Below, piece after piece: positions 47,760-56,758 of a stretch of 64,000 nt of DNA; position 1 is the first letter of the stretch, and each line of letters starts with the position of its first letter. The position numbers and the translations under genes were made by a program. The notes below the pieces were generated by a model, which searched no databases, was not told the DNA's origin, and saw only the letters and a program-made list of their open reading frames with translations. Source of the stretch: Gilliamella apicola (GTDB taxonomy: Bacteria; Pseudomonadota; Gammaproteobacteria; Enterobacterales; Orbaceae); the NCBI RefSeq assembly GCF_000599985.1, contig NZ_CP007445.1, positions 1,736,001 through 1,800,000 of the forward strand. The letters run 5' to 3'.

Positions 47760-47990
47760 TTATTTTATTCTTGTGCAGTGCGAGAATGTCTTGATCTTTT
47801 CATTATATTTCGAGTCAGCAAACGTCACTGAAATTTCTGAGGTGAGTTTAAACTCATCGTCAGATATATATTCGAGTTTATTATTACTAGTTATTTTTCT
47901 ATCACTATTGGGCAATTTTGAAAATAGATCATCGTTTTCCTTTGTATATACAACTAGCGCTATTTCTTGATTAACTGGTGTCGAATAATC
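47760..47990 (-). pseudogene. Hypothetical protein fragment without a start codon
   Basis: The minus strand gives a protein-like frame, DYSTPVNQEIALVVYTKEND through KITSNNKLEYISDDEFKLTS to SHCTRIK and a stop. No start codon follows the upstream TAA. An overlapping plus-strand frame has a less protein-like composition and was rejected. It is probably the 3' end of a decayed phage-zone gene. Confidence 0.35.
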
Positions 47991-48098
47991 CTGAAATTAT
48001 GCTTTATTGAGTATCCTTATAAAAGCATCCATTGGAATTATTTTGCTTGTTGCTATTGGTCTTTTAATTTGTAAATGCAATTAAAAATAATCAATAAA

Positions 48099-48117
48099 AA
48101 ACCCTCTTAGAGGGTTT
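48099..48117 (-). terminator. Terminator of the lipoprotein gene
   Basis: ACCCTC-TTA-GAGGGT, flanked by A and T runs. On the minus strand it is followed by TTTTTTATTG, a clear intrinsic terminator 11 bp after the stop of the gene ending at 48128. Confidence 0.88.
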
Positions 48118-48127
48118 GATTAAATTT

Positions 48128-48784
48128 TTATTGTTTCTTTATTTCAAGCCGCTTGTCATAATCTTCATAAACTATCGTACCACCGTGTTCGGTTATCGCT
48201 AATACAGAAACATCAGAAAGTTTAAATGTCTGAGCCTTACCAGCTACTAACTGATACCAAGAATACGGTAGATAATTTTTAGCATCAGCAAAAACACCAT
48301 GAACGACAATGTCTTGATTTCTGTCTAAATCATTTTTGACTGTTATTTGAACTGATGGATTAAATTTAGAAAAAGAAGCTTTTTGTTGTTGTCGAATCTT
48401 GCTTCTAAGGTTGTCTGAAATAAATACAATCATTCCACCACCAGATTCTCCGTTTCGTATTTGTATATCCCCAGTTGAATCTTTACCACCGACAGTTATC
48501 GGAATTTCAAATAAAGCTTTCGAGTCCATTTTCTCACGATAGCATTCTATATATTTAGCGTCTGTAAAAATATTTGAAATTGTTTTTTTTGCTTCTGCCA
48601 CGTCAGATGATTCTTGTCTTGAATCATTATAATTTGTGCATGACATTACCTCAACAACAAGTTTCGATTGAACTGTTTTAGCTGTTTCACTATTGACATC
48701 ACTCAAATTAACGGTTGGAGCTAACTCCACTTTACAACCAGACAACAATGCGACAGACATTAATCCTATTAATATTTTTTTCAT
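48128..48784 (-). CDS. Prophage-associated lipoprotein (DUF7424-like)
   Basis: 218 aa. MKKILIGLMSVALLSGC is a lipoprotein signal peptide with Cys17 as the lipidation site. The mature part includes VELAPTVNLSDVNS, EIPITVGGKDSTGDIQIRNG and a C-terminal domain (VHGVFADAKNYLPYSWYQLV). This design matches small lipoproteins found near phage lysis or terminase genes; the family name is from memory and not certain. AAGGAAATAACAC stands before the ATG. It sits downstream of the terminase remnants on the same strand and is one of the few intact genes of this prophage zone. Confidence 0.65.
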   Translation of the reverse strand: MKKILIGLMSVALLSGCKVELAPTVNLSDVNSETAKTVQSKLVVEVMSCTNYNDSRQESSDVAEAKKTISNIFTDAKYIECYREKMDSKALFEIPITVGGKDSTGDIQIRNGESGGGMIVFISDNLRSKIRQQQKASFSKFNPSVQITVKNDLDRNQDIVVHGVFADAKNYLPYSWYQLVAGKAQTFKLSDVSVLAITEHGGTIVYEDYDKRLEIKKQ

Positions 48785-48828
48785 GTGTTATTTCCTTTAA
48801 TCAGATAAATGAAAAACAAAGTAACAAA

Positions 48829-49041
48829 TTAATCATACTTTTTCAAATGGTTCACCAACACAAATTTACTATGCCAATTAGAGCCATTTAAATCACCGTT
48901 ATGCTCTATTGCTATTATTTTATGGTCACCATTATATTCAGTTAATTTCGATTCAATGCGATCGAGCAAGTCAATACAGTATTGAAGATTGTTTAATTCA
49001 TCAGATGGAGAGCTATCTTTATAACCAAGACAAATGAAAAC
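48829..49041 (-). pseudogene. 3' fragment of a hypothetical gene
   Basis: The minus-strand frame VFICLGYKDSSPSDELNNLQ through LTEYNGDHKIIAIEHNGDLN to VLVNHLKKYD and a stop is clearly protein-like. It has no start codon after the preceding TAA at about 49044. It appears truncated at its junction with the terminase remnant. Confidence 0.45.
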
Positions 49042-49646
49042 TTAATTATTTAATCCGACAATTGAGTCTGCATTCTCAATGGTTCTGCTCGCTGTTGTTT
49101 ATATTGAGCAATAGTAGCTAGGAGAATTTTGCCTAAATCTTAAATCGGTCGGACTTACCTTTGTTTCAGGATTCCACGTCACACAGATTTAAGAATTAGC
49201 TTCACGAACTATTGGCGTTAATATACGCTATGCCATTTTAGAAAGATTTTCAGCCTTATCAACCCAGCATATCAAAATACGAGCTTTTAATTTTATGCTA
49301 TATAGGTTGTGTCGCAATCCACGAAAAACATAACTAATTAAACCGTTTTTTGTTCTGATATAGTTTTGACCAATATCATAATAATCATTAAGCCAATTAA
49401 CGGAACGAACAGCTTGTTTAACTTCTTCCATACTCGAATCATCTAAGGAGTTCATTAACTCACGAGCACAAAGTATAACGCCACTTATTACTGTTTCTGC
49501 AAACTGATAACCTTTTACTCCTGTCATTAGTGCAAATGAACGAGTTTTAACGTTACCTAGACCACCGTGTGTACCTTGATACCTGACGTTTTCAGCAATA
49601 AATACAAATATCAGTTTTTTGGTAATTGTATTTGTGCTGTTGTCAT
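49042..49646 (-). pseudogene. Phage terminase large subunit, broken and truncated
   Basis: Pieces in order match a Terminase_3-type large subunit: MTTAQIQLPKK (ATG 49646), a shift at an A run, then IAENVRYQGTHGGLGNVKTR, FALMTGVKGYQFAETVI, RTKNGLISYVFRGLRHNLYS and ARILICWVDKAENLS. After two in-frame stops come VTWNPETKVSPTDLRFR and a final stop. The nuclease half is missing. At least one frameshift and two nonsense changes are present. It lies directly after the small subunit on the same strand, the usual order. Confidence 0.75.
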
Positions 49647-49666
49647 AATTTACTTGTCTGGTAAAA

Positions 49667-50038
49667 CTAACTCCACCCTGATAGGTTTAGGTGACATACT
49701 GCCGTCTGATGATTGATTTCTTGTTTTTCGCTATAATCATGATTAGCAAGCATTAGCTTTACGATAGGAGAATTAAACTCACCTGTTAAACCTTTATTAA
49801 TCAACTTATTTTCCTGAACTGTCTTAATGGCTTCTAATGTGTCAGAAAATTCGTTATCTTTTCTTGCATATTCATTCATTGCTTCGCGACTTTTACCTAA
49901 ATAACACGCTAGCCCAGCCAAACTAGGTACTACATCGCCAAAAGTTTCATAGCCCCCAAGTAAATACTCCTTAGCCTTAATTAAACATTCAACCAGTTCA
50001 CTTGGGCAACCTACTTTTTTCTTACCACCCTTTTTCAT
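49667..50038 (-). CDS. Phage terminase small subunit, C-terminus altered by frameshift
   Basis: 123 aa from the ATG at 50038 (MKKGGKKKVGCPSELVECLI), which has AAGGTATAAAT upstream. The core is typical of DNA-packaging small subunits: YETFGDVVPSLAGLACYLGK, DNEFSDTLEAIKTVQENKLI and NSPIVKLMLANHDYSEKQE. After NHQ the frame turns to TAVCHLNLSGWS. The other frame instead gives DGSMSPKPIRVELVLPDK and a stop just before the large-subunit start, so one base has probably been lost near 49705. The DNA-binding core is intact. Confidence 0.75.
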   Translation of the reverse strand: MKKGGKKKVGCPSELVECLIKAKEYLLGGYETFGDVVPSLAGLACYLGKSREAMNEYARKDNEFSDTLEAIKTVQENKLINKGLTGEFNSPIVKLMLANHDYSEKQEINHQTAVCHLNLSGWS

Positions 50039-50110
50039 ATTTATACCTTTAGTTTTTAGATAATAAAAAACCACCCGAAGGTAGTTGCTTGTTAAGTAAG
50101 ATTTTAAATA

Positions 50111-50515
50111 TCATAAATCTAATTTCTTTTTTAAAAATGCTTTCAATAAATCAGATCCAACATCTTTCATAACATTTAAAGGTGATTAACTTAAACCTTT
50201 TAATTTTTCATATATTGAAGGTTCTTGTAACATTTGCGCAAACTCAATTCCTTCAGCTGTTAATCTTACCAATGCATAATCAACTGAATCAATAGAACTT
50301 AACGAGTAGGAATACCCCAACTTCTCTGGATTTCCCCTAGATAAATTAAAAGCGCTAACATATTCTTTCTCTATCAATATACTATAATGATGAAGACCTT
50401 GAGGAGTTGTAATATCAAATCCTGCATTTTTTAAATCTGAAATTTCTATGAACGGTTGGGATGACTCCAAAAAGACATTCATTAATCCTTTTAAATATTC
50501 CAAATCTGTTTTCAT
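50111..50515 (-). pseudogene. DUF2513 phage protein with an in-frame nonsense codon
   Basis: The ATG at 50515 (MKTDLEYLKGLMNVFLESSQ) has AGGTTTATAAGA before it. It resembles DUF2513 proteins (MKTD-DLIR-LL start; LRLTA-G-EF motif, here VRLTAEGIEF). The first stop is TAA at 50186-50188 after YEKLKGLS. The same frame then continues SPLNVMKDVGSDLLKAFLKK to a stop at 50111, which matches the family's usual C-terminal helix. The TAA is therefore probably a point mutation. 109 aa are read before it. Confidence 0.6.
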
Positions 50516-50749
50516 TCTTATAAACCTGTTTTTATTAACATGCATGTAACTATATACAGTAAATAATTTTTGAGCAATCCTTTTGTTAAAAATTTTAACT
50601 TTTAGTTAATAAAGAGTAGCTAAAAAGTTATTTTTTTGTTAATCTGAGTTACCCAACAAATCAATATGTTAGCCAATCTCTACCAATCATCAGTAATTAA
50701 ACGATATATTAACCAATAATTTGGATCTGCCCTTGTTCTTCCAATTCTT

Positions 50750-51050
50750 TCATTCTTGATTGATAAGCTCAATTGCTGATTTTTTTAAATTAGCTCGTGT
50801 TATTTCATCTAATAAAAACCATTCACCGTGATTTCTAAATCCGCTATATTTTTGGTGTAATTTTGTTTCTAAATTTGGGGCCTGCGCATACTTTCAATAT
50901 TAGTTGCAATTTTCCAGAGGACATACCTTGAATTTCTTTCATTCTCTGTTTAAATCTTGTCGTTTTACCTATTTTAGTCATTCCAGTTTCTTTGCAATAA
51001 AGAGCATAGACAAAGCAATTTTTGTCATTATTTCCTTTGTTATTATTCAT
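50750..51050 (-). pseudogene. GIY-YIG nuclease-like protein (T5orf172/MUG113 type), frameshifted
   Basis: The first 55 residues read NCFVYALYCKETGMTKIGKT, then FKQRMKEIQGMSSGKLQLIL, the GIY-YIG-like core of T5orf172 proteins. The frame then ends in CAGPKFRNKITPKI. In the next frame the expected C-terminus follows: QAPNLETKLHQKYSGFRNHG, then EWFLLDEITRANLKKSAIEL and a stop at 50750. A single indel near 50890 explains the break. Confidence 0.7.
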
Positions 51051-51298
51051 TAACTCATTGTAAAACCTGTTAATAGCATTGCATTTATAAAATGAGATGA
51101 TCTCACACCAATAAATCTTAGAGCATCAGAAAATTCATTAATACTGTCAGTTATCTCTTAAATATTTGATTGAGCCCCTAACAAATAATTTTGATGATTT
51201 TCACCTACACTGTTGGCGAGGCTAACTATGAGTCTTTTATTTATTTCAAGCCTATCTTTATTAGTTAAATCTTCAAATTTAATTTGAGTTAAAGTCAT
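51050..51298 (-). pseudogene. Small phage gene interrupted by an in-frame TAA
   Basis: The ATG at 51298 starts MTLTQIKFEDLTNKDRLEIN through NYLLGAQSNI. A TAA follows at 51158-51160, and then the same frame continues EITDSINEFSDALRFIGVRS to FTMS and a TAA. That last stop overlaps the ATG of the GIY-YIG gene (TAATG). This tight coupling shows the whole 82-codon frame was once one gene. Family not recognised. The 246 bp beyond, to 51545, hold no other gene. Confidence 0.55.
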
Positions 51299-51544
51299 AT
51301 GATATCCTCTATAGAATGAGCCTACGTCTCACACAGAATAAACAGCCCAAGAGTTAGACATTAACTGTCATTCTCATAGGCTCATTCTGTAAAGCTTTCG
51401 GTTGATATTTGTCATGTGATTGGCATTGTGATAGAAAAATAGGTTGCGGTGCGTTTTTGCACCGATTGAAAGTAAAATTGAATGTTTATGAATTTTAGGC
51501 ATAAAAAAAATCGCCATTTAGGCGGTTATTGTTTGTCAATTTGT

Positions 51545-51840
51545 TTACTTTTTCTTGTATATGATATTTTCTAACCAACCTATAGCAAATATATAGGCAA
51601 ATAGAAAAAATAATGCTGACTTAAGAATAAAATAATTATCTATATCACGGTAAAAATTTTTTCTAAAACAAATGCTGCCCTGTATTCCCATAAATACATC
51701 CAAATTATCAGGATGCGACGCCTCCATTTTAAAGATTTTTTATGTTTATAATCTTGCTCTGTAAAACGAGAACGTCGAAAATAATAACATGCCCACAGAG
51801 TAGCTATCGATAAAAAATAATAAATAAAAATAATAAGCAT
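51545..51840 (-). pseudogene. Two-TM membrane protein split by a frameshift, possible immunity gene
   Basis: One frame gives MLIIFIYYFLSIATLWACYY, then RFTEQDYKHKKSLK. A second frame, entered near 51725, gives MEASHPDNLDVFMGIQGSIC through FFLFAYIFAIGWLENIIYKK and a stop at 51545. Joined, they form a protein of about 98 aa with a TM helix at each end. The junction lies in AAAAAATCTTTAAAATGG, so either an indel or an overlapping start is possible. It sits 3' of a PAAR effector, where immunity genes are usually found. Confidence 0.5.
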
Positions 51841-51842
51841 TA

Positions 51843-52064
51843 TTAATCCTCTTCACTTTCAATTGTATATTGCTCACCGTCAGGAGTAATAAAGAGGAAA
51901 TATTTTCTAACGCCGTCGTTGCCATCACGAACACTAACAAATTCACACCTATGAACTAATTTGCCTACATTCGTAATAGTCTCAGATTCAGGGACTACTA
52001 GCGCAGATTCATCGGTATCGTTATCATGAAATAAAACATTATTGACGTCACCCAAAATGTTCAT
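51843..52064 (-). CDS. Small acidic protein downstream of the PAAR effector, candidate immunity protein
   Basis: 73 aa from the ATG at 52064: MNILGDVNNVLFHDNDTDES, then VGKLVHRCEFVSVRDGNDGV and FLFITPDGEQYTIESEED. Acidic and soluble; no family recognised. It starts 19 bp after the PAAR gene ends, on the same strand. Such tight coupling is typical of an immunity or adaptor protein of the effector; this role is inferred. Confidence 0.5.
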   Translation of the reverse strand: MNILGDVNNVLFHDNDTDESALVVPESETITNVGKLVHRCEFVSVRDGNDGVRKYFLFITPDGEQYTIESEED

Positions 52065-52082
52065 TAACAAAATTATATCCAG

Positions 52083-53045
52083 TCAAGCCTCACCAATCAA
52101 CGCGAGGCTTTTCATTTGGGTATAATGCCGAACCAAATCTTGACTCCCATAATGCCACAATTTTCTTACGGGTGTACCATATTCGTCCTTTTTAGGTACT
52201 AGTTTGAGTTTGCCACGCACAGATATTCCTATATCAACCAAATCATAAACCAGCATTCCTACTGACTCGGACATACCTAATTCTCTAGCAGCTGCCTGAT
52301 AAGTGGATTTCAAAAAATCGTCATGACCAGTTATACCCTCCTGTATGCTATTCACACTATGAGCGCCAACATATGCACCAATTACACAACCCACATCCGT
52401 TGTGCACATAAGTGCGCCAGTTGAAATCATAGCTAAACCGCCCAAAATTGATATGCTACGTTCAGCCCAAACTAACGATTGTTCCAAAAGGTCATCTTCT
52501 TCTTCCTTGATTTTTTCAGCGCCCTCTTCATACGTCATAGCGCCACTGTCCACCTGTTCAACAATATCATTAGCAAACGCTTCAATGTCTTGCTTAAATG
52601 CTTGTTTAATATCATTATAATATAAGTGTTTTTCACATAATTCATCAGCGCATTGTAAGAGACGGCGCACGTCAATTCTGATTAAGTAGTTTTCGTCATT
52701 ATTCTCTGAGTTAAATTGTTTCTGATTACCAGCAAACGAATTAGATTGGACAGAGCCACCACTAACCACGACAAATATAGTGCTGTTTAAGGCTATGATT
52801 CTATGCCCACCGATTGGCGTACATTTACACGCAACAATACAGCCATCATATGCAACGGGTTTGCCATCGATAATAAAGTTGTTTGCTCCCTCTATAATTC
52901 TGCCTGTGCTTCTACATTTAGGACAGGAGACCAAATCACCTAATAGAGCAACACCATCCATACCACAATAGCCATTCCCTGACGCTGTGATAATCCTACC
53001 ACCATAATTGGTCATATCTCCTAAAACAGCTACTTGCTTGGTCAT
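52083..53045 (-). CDS. PAAR-domain type VI secretion effector (DUF4225-like C-terminus)
   Basis: 320 aa. Residues 1-95 form the PAAR cone: AVLGDMTNYGGRIITASGNG, YDGCIVACKCTPIGGH and the usual cysteine/histidine zinc ligands. It sharpens the type VI secretion spike and carries cargo. Residues 150-200 are helical and acidic. Residues 190-230 hold a hydrophobic hairpin (ISILGGLAMISTGALMCTTD, VIGAYVGAHSVNSIQEG). The tail (DLVRHYTQMKSLALIGEA) resembles DUF4225 effectors, possibly membrane-active. No hcp, vgrG or other T6SS gene is present. Two small genes downstream may confer immunity. Confidence 0.8.
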   Translation of the reverse strand: MTKQVAVLGDMTNYGGRIITASGNGYCGMDGVALLGDLVSCPKCRSTGRIIEGANNFIIDGKPVAYDGCIVACKCTPIGGHRIIALNSTIFVVVSGGSVQSNSFAGNQKQFNSENNDENYLIRIDVRRLLQCADELCEKHLYYNDIKQAFKQDIEAFANDIVEQVDSGAMTYEEGAEKIKEEEDDLLEQSLVWAERSISILGGLAMISTGALMCTTDVGCVIGAYVGAHSVNSIQEGITGHDDFLKSTYQAAARELGMSESVGMLVYDLVDIGISVRGKLKLVPKKDEYGTPVRKLWHYGSQDLVRHYTQMKSLALIGEA

Positions 53046-53139
53046 ATTACACCCTCACATTGTCGTTATATCCACTGTGAATATGTATATAGTTTATACA
53101 AATTAGCTATATTAATCTGATTTTTTGTGTTAAATAGTG

Positions 53140-53399
53140 TTAAACAATGTAAAAATCAATGATTTTAATTAGACCGATTGCCTTTTTATCCTGATTACAC
53201 GTTTCAATAAATTCACGTTTTAATTGCTCGTTATCAGCGATGATTTGATTATTTCTAGCGATGGTTTGCTGTAGTTGTTCGATTTTATTGGTTAATTCTA
53301 ATTTATCGTGTTTTAGACACTCATTTTTCCGATAGTTGTTGTAACCGAAATAAATAATTAGGACAAAAATAATGACAACTAATATTCTTAATTATTCAT
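53140..53399 (-). pseudogene. Rz-like inner-membrane spanin remnant
   Basis: ATG at 53399 with AGGGAG upstream, then an immediate TAA. In the adjacent frame comes ILVVIIFVLIIYFGYNNYRK, a TM anchor, followed by the coiled coil LELTNKIEQLQQTIARNNQI and EQLKREFIETCNQDK to a stop at 53140. Size, single N-terminal TM and position after a lysozyme end are those of Rz. One missing base near 53390 silences it. Confidence 0.6.
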
Positions 53400-53600
53400 T
53401 ATTGAACTCCCTTAAACAAGAGACACAGCACCTTTTCTTTTTCCCTACGATTTACTAACCCATTTAAAACAAATCCACCTGATTTATGCATAATTCTTAA
53501 CACTTCACTTTCTGCAATATTATTAATTTTCATAACCCATTGCATTCAATTACAATCAAGACCTAATAATTCTCTCATACTCGTTCGCACTGCGTAAACA
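53399..53600 (-). pseudogene. 3' remnant of a phage lysozyme (endolysin)
   Basis: The final frame reads MHKSGGFVLNGLVNRREKEK and LCLLFKGVQ, matching the GGK-LNGLVNRRE-E--LC end of T4/P22-type endolysins. Stops and shifts precede it and the catalytic part is gone. Its stop overlaps the Rz-like start (TAATG), the standard lysis-cassette arrangement. The following 53600-54233 region is AT-rich. It contains scattered protein-like words on the minus strand (TIVGKELGFAVDTIIRLID) but no usable frame. Confidence 0.6.
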
Positions 53601-54233
53601 TATCTTTAAAGAATAGTTACCTTTATGTATACAGGTAAAACTCTTATTATGACTTATTGTCTATTAATTAAAATAATTAGTTAAAATTTTTACCAACTTT
53701 TTTACTGTTTTTATATGATTTTATTAAAATGTTTTTAATGCTTTCTTGTTATCAAAACTACTCTATTTTTAAAGATGTTTAGTTAGAAACCTATCTACTT
53801 GCATATAGTTATCAGAAACACCAACTCCAATCATGATATCATTAAAATACCAGCGCAGATCTCATATGTACCATTTAGTCAATGAGCCTTATGATAGTAT
53901 CAACAGCAAATCCCAACTCTTTACCAACGATGGTTAACCCTATAGTAACTAAATTGGTATTTTTAGAAATTAAAATTTACCGCGAAAAGTAAAATATTGG
54001 TGATGCGTATGTATTAAGAATGGATATTCGTGTTAATTAAAAGAAATAACAATATAGAAAATGCTAATTAGATAGTTATTATAATTATAGAGGCTACTAT
54101 CGATAGGATACTGAGCAAATCAATAATTATATTTAACCATTTGCTCAAATTAAAAATATGAAGTTAACAATTAATAACTTTCATAATTGACAATATGGTT
54201 AATTTTATTAACAGAAGCAACTGGTAAAATATT

Positions 54234-54902
54234 TTAATAATCATTAATATAGTTATCACCAAATTGCCATATCAATTTTGACATAACTTTATCATGATAA
54301 AGATTTTTAAAATGATTGAATTCATTTATTTCTTTAGATTTAATCCTTAGACTCCATATTATTAATCCCACTATTTCAAAAAATCCCATGAATATCAGGT
54401 ATAATAAATTTGAAAATTCAAAGCTTATAGCATTTTGGGAAAGGCTTGGCCTTATATAAAGATAGGCAAAAAATAACATCAAAATTCCACTAACAAAAGT
54501 CATAAAATAATATACAAGGTTCATCCTATTAATACTTTTAATATTTATAGAGATTTCCTTGCCATTAAATTCCATATAATTATATAGTTTATTAAAATAA
54601 TTGTAGGGTACAATATGTTTTGAAGAATTAATTAACTCATAAATATAAAGACCGATTTTTCTGTCAATTGATTTAACTAAACTCATTTTATTTAAAATCG
54701 TTAATTCTACTTCTGATTCTTTAACTAAATTTTCATCCGAATTTTTATTCTGAAGAATAACTTGAATTGTATTTTTAGCTTTATTAGGTATTCTCAACTT
54801 AACTAACGAACTAACAGGCTGGTATATTTTTTTAAAAAATATTGATAGGGTTAACAATATCTCTAAAATATCGGTGAAAAGATTTGCATATGACTCAGAC
54901 AA
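54234..54902 (-). CDS. Hypothetical membrane protein with two central TM helices
   Basis: 222 aa. The start is a TTG supported by a strong AGGAGAATAAAAA. Residues 1-125 are soluble and lysine/asparagine-rich. Two TM segments follow (LVYYFMTFVSGILMLFFAYL and LLYLIFMGFFEIVGLIIWSL), then a short cytoplasmic tail. No family recognised. It lies between the decayed prophage and the Mu-like region and could be phage cargo. Confidence 0.55.
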   Translation of the reverse strand: MSESYANLFTDILEILLTLSIFFKKIYQPVSSLVKLRIPNKAKNTIQVILQNKNSDENLVKESEVELTILNKMSLVKSIDRKIGLYIYELINSSKHIVPYNYFNKLYNYMEFNGKEISINIKSINRMNLVYYFMTFVSGILMLFFAYLYIRPSLSQNAISFEFSNLLYLIFMGFFEIVGLIIWSLRIKSKEINEFNHFKNLYHDKVMSKLIWQFGDNYINDY

Positions 54903-55010
54903 TTTTTATTCTCCTCAAAATTTCCTAAAGATTAATATTTAAACAGAAAATAATCAAGCTAAATTTTCACAATTTTAATTAATAAACCTGTTGTCATCAC
55001 CCTGACTTAT

Positions 55011-55036
55011 TTATATTTATATTTATATTTATATTT
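55011..55036. repeat. Simple sequence repeat (TTATAT)n
   Basis: Four exact copies of TTATAT plus a partial one, in an AT-rich gap (54903-55284) that has no other feature. Such tracts can slip in replication; no gene depends on it visibly. Confidence 0.8.
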
Positions 55037-55284
55037 ATCATTTTCTATCACATTCTTATTAGTTAGGAAATAGATTTTACCCCATCGGGAGATTTAAATT
55101 GACATAATATAAAATGAATAGCAACTGGATATTGACCTGAAATATAACATGATAAATAATAACAGTATGATGAGATAAATGGGATATAACAAAATAAACA
55201 GGGAAATAATGAAATTGTTTTTTGAAAAAGTGTTACAAAATATGAAATAAAAAATTACCTAAAAATTTTTGCTCTAAAAATTGA

Positions 55285-55647
55285 TTAGGCATCGTTGAAA
55301 TCAAATAAGGTTGGTTGTTTTTCTTTTATCATTCGTTTATGAACTCGATCAATTACTTTTCTGATACCACGTTCAGTCATATTATATTTTTGGCTTAGTT
55401 CTGCATAGTTGTTACCTTTAAATGCATCATAGATTTGTAGATCACGTTGATTAAGTTTGAAGATATAATCACGTGGAAAGGTAAAGTTCTGACCACCAAA
55501 AAGTTCTGAAATCGCATTTGCAATACTATCTCCTAATTGCACTGCAATATCTTCAGGTAATCCATAATCCATAGCTTCGTTAGCAACAGATAATGATACA
55601 TGTGTTAGTAATTCATGACGTTTAATAGACATTGCAGACTTAGTCAT
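55285..55647 (-). CDS. Mor-type middle-operon transcription activator (Mu-like phage)
   Basis: 120 aa. It matches Mor/C proteins: an N-terminal dimerisation region (AMDYGLPEDIAVQLGDSIAN, then FTFPRDYIF) and a C-terminal helix-turn-helix (YAELSQKYNMTERGIRKVID). In Mu, Mor activates the middle promoter that leads to late gene expression. Here it is the last Mu gene: no C gene, lysis or head and tail genes follow, so its target operon seems deleted. It sits 3 bp after the preceding gene. Confidence 0.88.
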   Translation of the reverse strand: MTKSAMSIKRHELLTHVSLSVANEAMDYGLPEDIAVQLGDSIANAISELFGGQNFTFPRDYIFKLNQRDLQIYDAFKGNNYAELSQKYNMTERGIRKVIDRVHKRMIKEKQPTLFDFNDA

Positions 55648-55650
55648 AAT

Positions 55651-56157
55651 TTACGCTCCAGTTTTCTTCTTATACCAATCTAGCGCTCCTGGTATATTTT
55701 TTTCTAATTTATTAAAGTCAACTCCAGCCCTATACATCTGTTCAAAATATTCTTCATTACTGCTACGAATTGGTTTGTCTTCTTCTTTATGTTCAACGTA
55801 TGCAAATAAATGCTTAGTTGATTCATAAACAGATTTTAAATAATTATGATTTTTAAAAGGTTTATAATCACTAGTCAAACGCTTAGCGTGAATATTATTG
55901 ACGGTTTCTCTTAATGCGTGTGCTAGATGTCTACTTGGTTGAAATAGTTGTAGTACCTCATTTATTAAATTTACTGCTCGTGAGTTACTCAAATTTGATT
56001 TTTGAGTACGGAATAAACCAATATAGGCAATCATCGGTTTAGCACAACCATAGCTCAAATTGCTTACCAGCATAAGGAGTTCTCTGCCAGAATCATCTTC
56101 CATCAATGCTTCTAAATTAATTTCGTTATGACAAATTGGGCAACGTGTTAATTTCAT
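55651..56157 (-). CDS. Mu-like phage protein with an N-terminal CxxC pair
   Basis: 168 aa. It begins MKLTRCPICHNEINLEALME (a CxxCH, zinc-ribbon-like start). Then come SGRELLMLVSNLSYGCAKPM, LVSYIGLFR-like AYIGLFRTQKSNLSNSRAVN and QPSRHLAHALRETV. Mu-like phages carry a conserved protein of this kind between GemA and Mor, perhaps with a DNA-binding role; it has no firm function. SD-like AGGAAGAGGC lies upstream. The gene is intact. Confidence 0.65.
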   Translation of the reverse strand: MKLTRCPICHNEINLEALMEDDSGRELLMLVSNLSYGCAKPMIAYIGLFRTQKSNLSNSRAVNLINEVLQLFQPSRHLAHALRETVNNIHAKRLTSDYKPFKNHNYLKSVYESTKHLFAYVEHKEEDKPIRSSNEEYFEQMYRAGVDFNKLEKNIPGALDWYKKKTGA

Positions 56158-56167
56158 GCCTCTTCCT

Positions 56168-56758
56168 TTATATACGTGCTTGCCAACATTTTAGACTTTC
56201 AATTACAACCATTGCTTGCTTTTCAGTCAGCCAATCCATCACTTCAACACCAGTAATACGTTTTACATATGAATTGATGGCTTTTTCAGAACGGTTTTTT
56301 ACTTTACCTGCATCAGCTAGTTTTAGCCATAATGAGCGTATTTTTTTGTGAACAGGTTCTGTAGCAGTTATCTTTCCCGCTTTTTTTGGTGATTTAACTT
56401 TAAAACCTTTTGATTTTAGATTATCTAGTACTTTTTCTAATTCCCGAATTGTCATCATTTTAGTGCTGCTTTTTTTGGTTAGCACTTGTAATAGATGGCG
56501 ATATGTATCGTCATCTATATTTAACTGGGACTTTGCAATGTGAATTAATCTTATATATTTATGCTTCATAGATTTTATCCTTAAACAATAAATTATTGAT
56601 TTTAACTTGATGTATTCAGCGTATAGCTCGTCGTATAAATTACCGTCAATATATCCCTGACCGTCAGTTATGCGCATAAATGAATGTTCATGGCTTATCG
56701 AAACATAATGGTCAGGTATATATCGGATAGGGTTTGAAAATTTATAATTTATTCCCAT
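56168..56758 (-). CDS. GemA/Gp16-like regulator, apparently fused to a 63-aa upstream sequence
   Basis: From Met64 (base 56569) the protein is a standard Mu GemA/gp16 (DUF1018): MKHKYIRLIHIAKSQLNIDD, then YRHLLQVLTKKSSTKMMTIR and VMDWLTEKQAMVVIESLK. That start has its own strong AAGGA. The frame is open for 63 more residues upstream (MGINYKFSNPIRYIPDHYVS through KSIIYCLRIKS), beginning at an ATG with AAGGTAAGTT. Either two proteins are made from nested starts, or a short gene has lost its stop and fused. GemA in Mu modulates host gene expression. Confidence 0.75.
   Translation of the reverse strand: MGINYKFSNPIRYIPDHYVSISHEHSFMRITDGQGYIDGNLYDELYAEYIKLKSIIYCLRIKSMKHKYIRLIHIAKSQLNIDDDTYRHLLQVLTKKSSTKMMTIRELEKVLDNLKSKGFKVKSPKKAGKITATEPVHKKIRSLWLKLADAGKVKNRSEKAINSYVKRITGVEVMDWLTEKQAMVVIESLKCWQARI

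Noticed and set aside
47704..47970. 88-aa plus-strand ORF
   Set aside because: The opposite strand of the same stretch reads a more protein-like sequence, and the ORF has no convincing ribosome-binding site.
48007..48084. 25-aa hydrophobic peptide (LIKASIGIILLVAIGLLICK) as a type I toxin
   Set aside because: Only a TTG start with no SD and no visible antisense RNA promoter. Interesting composition but not supportable.
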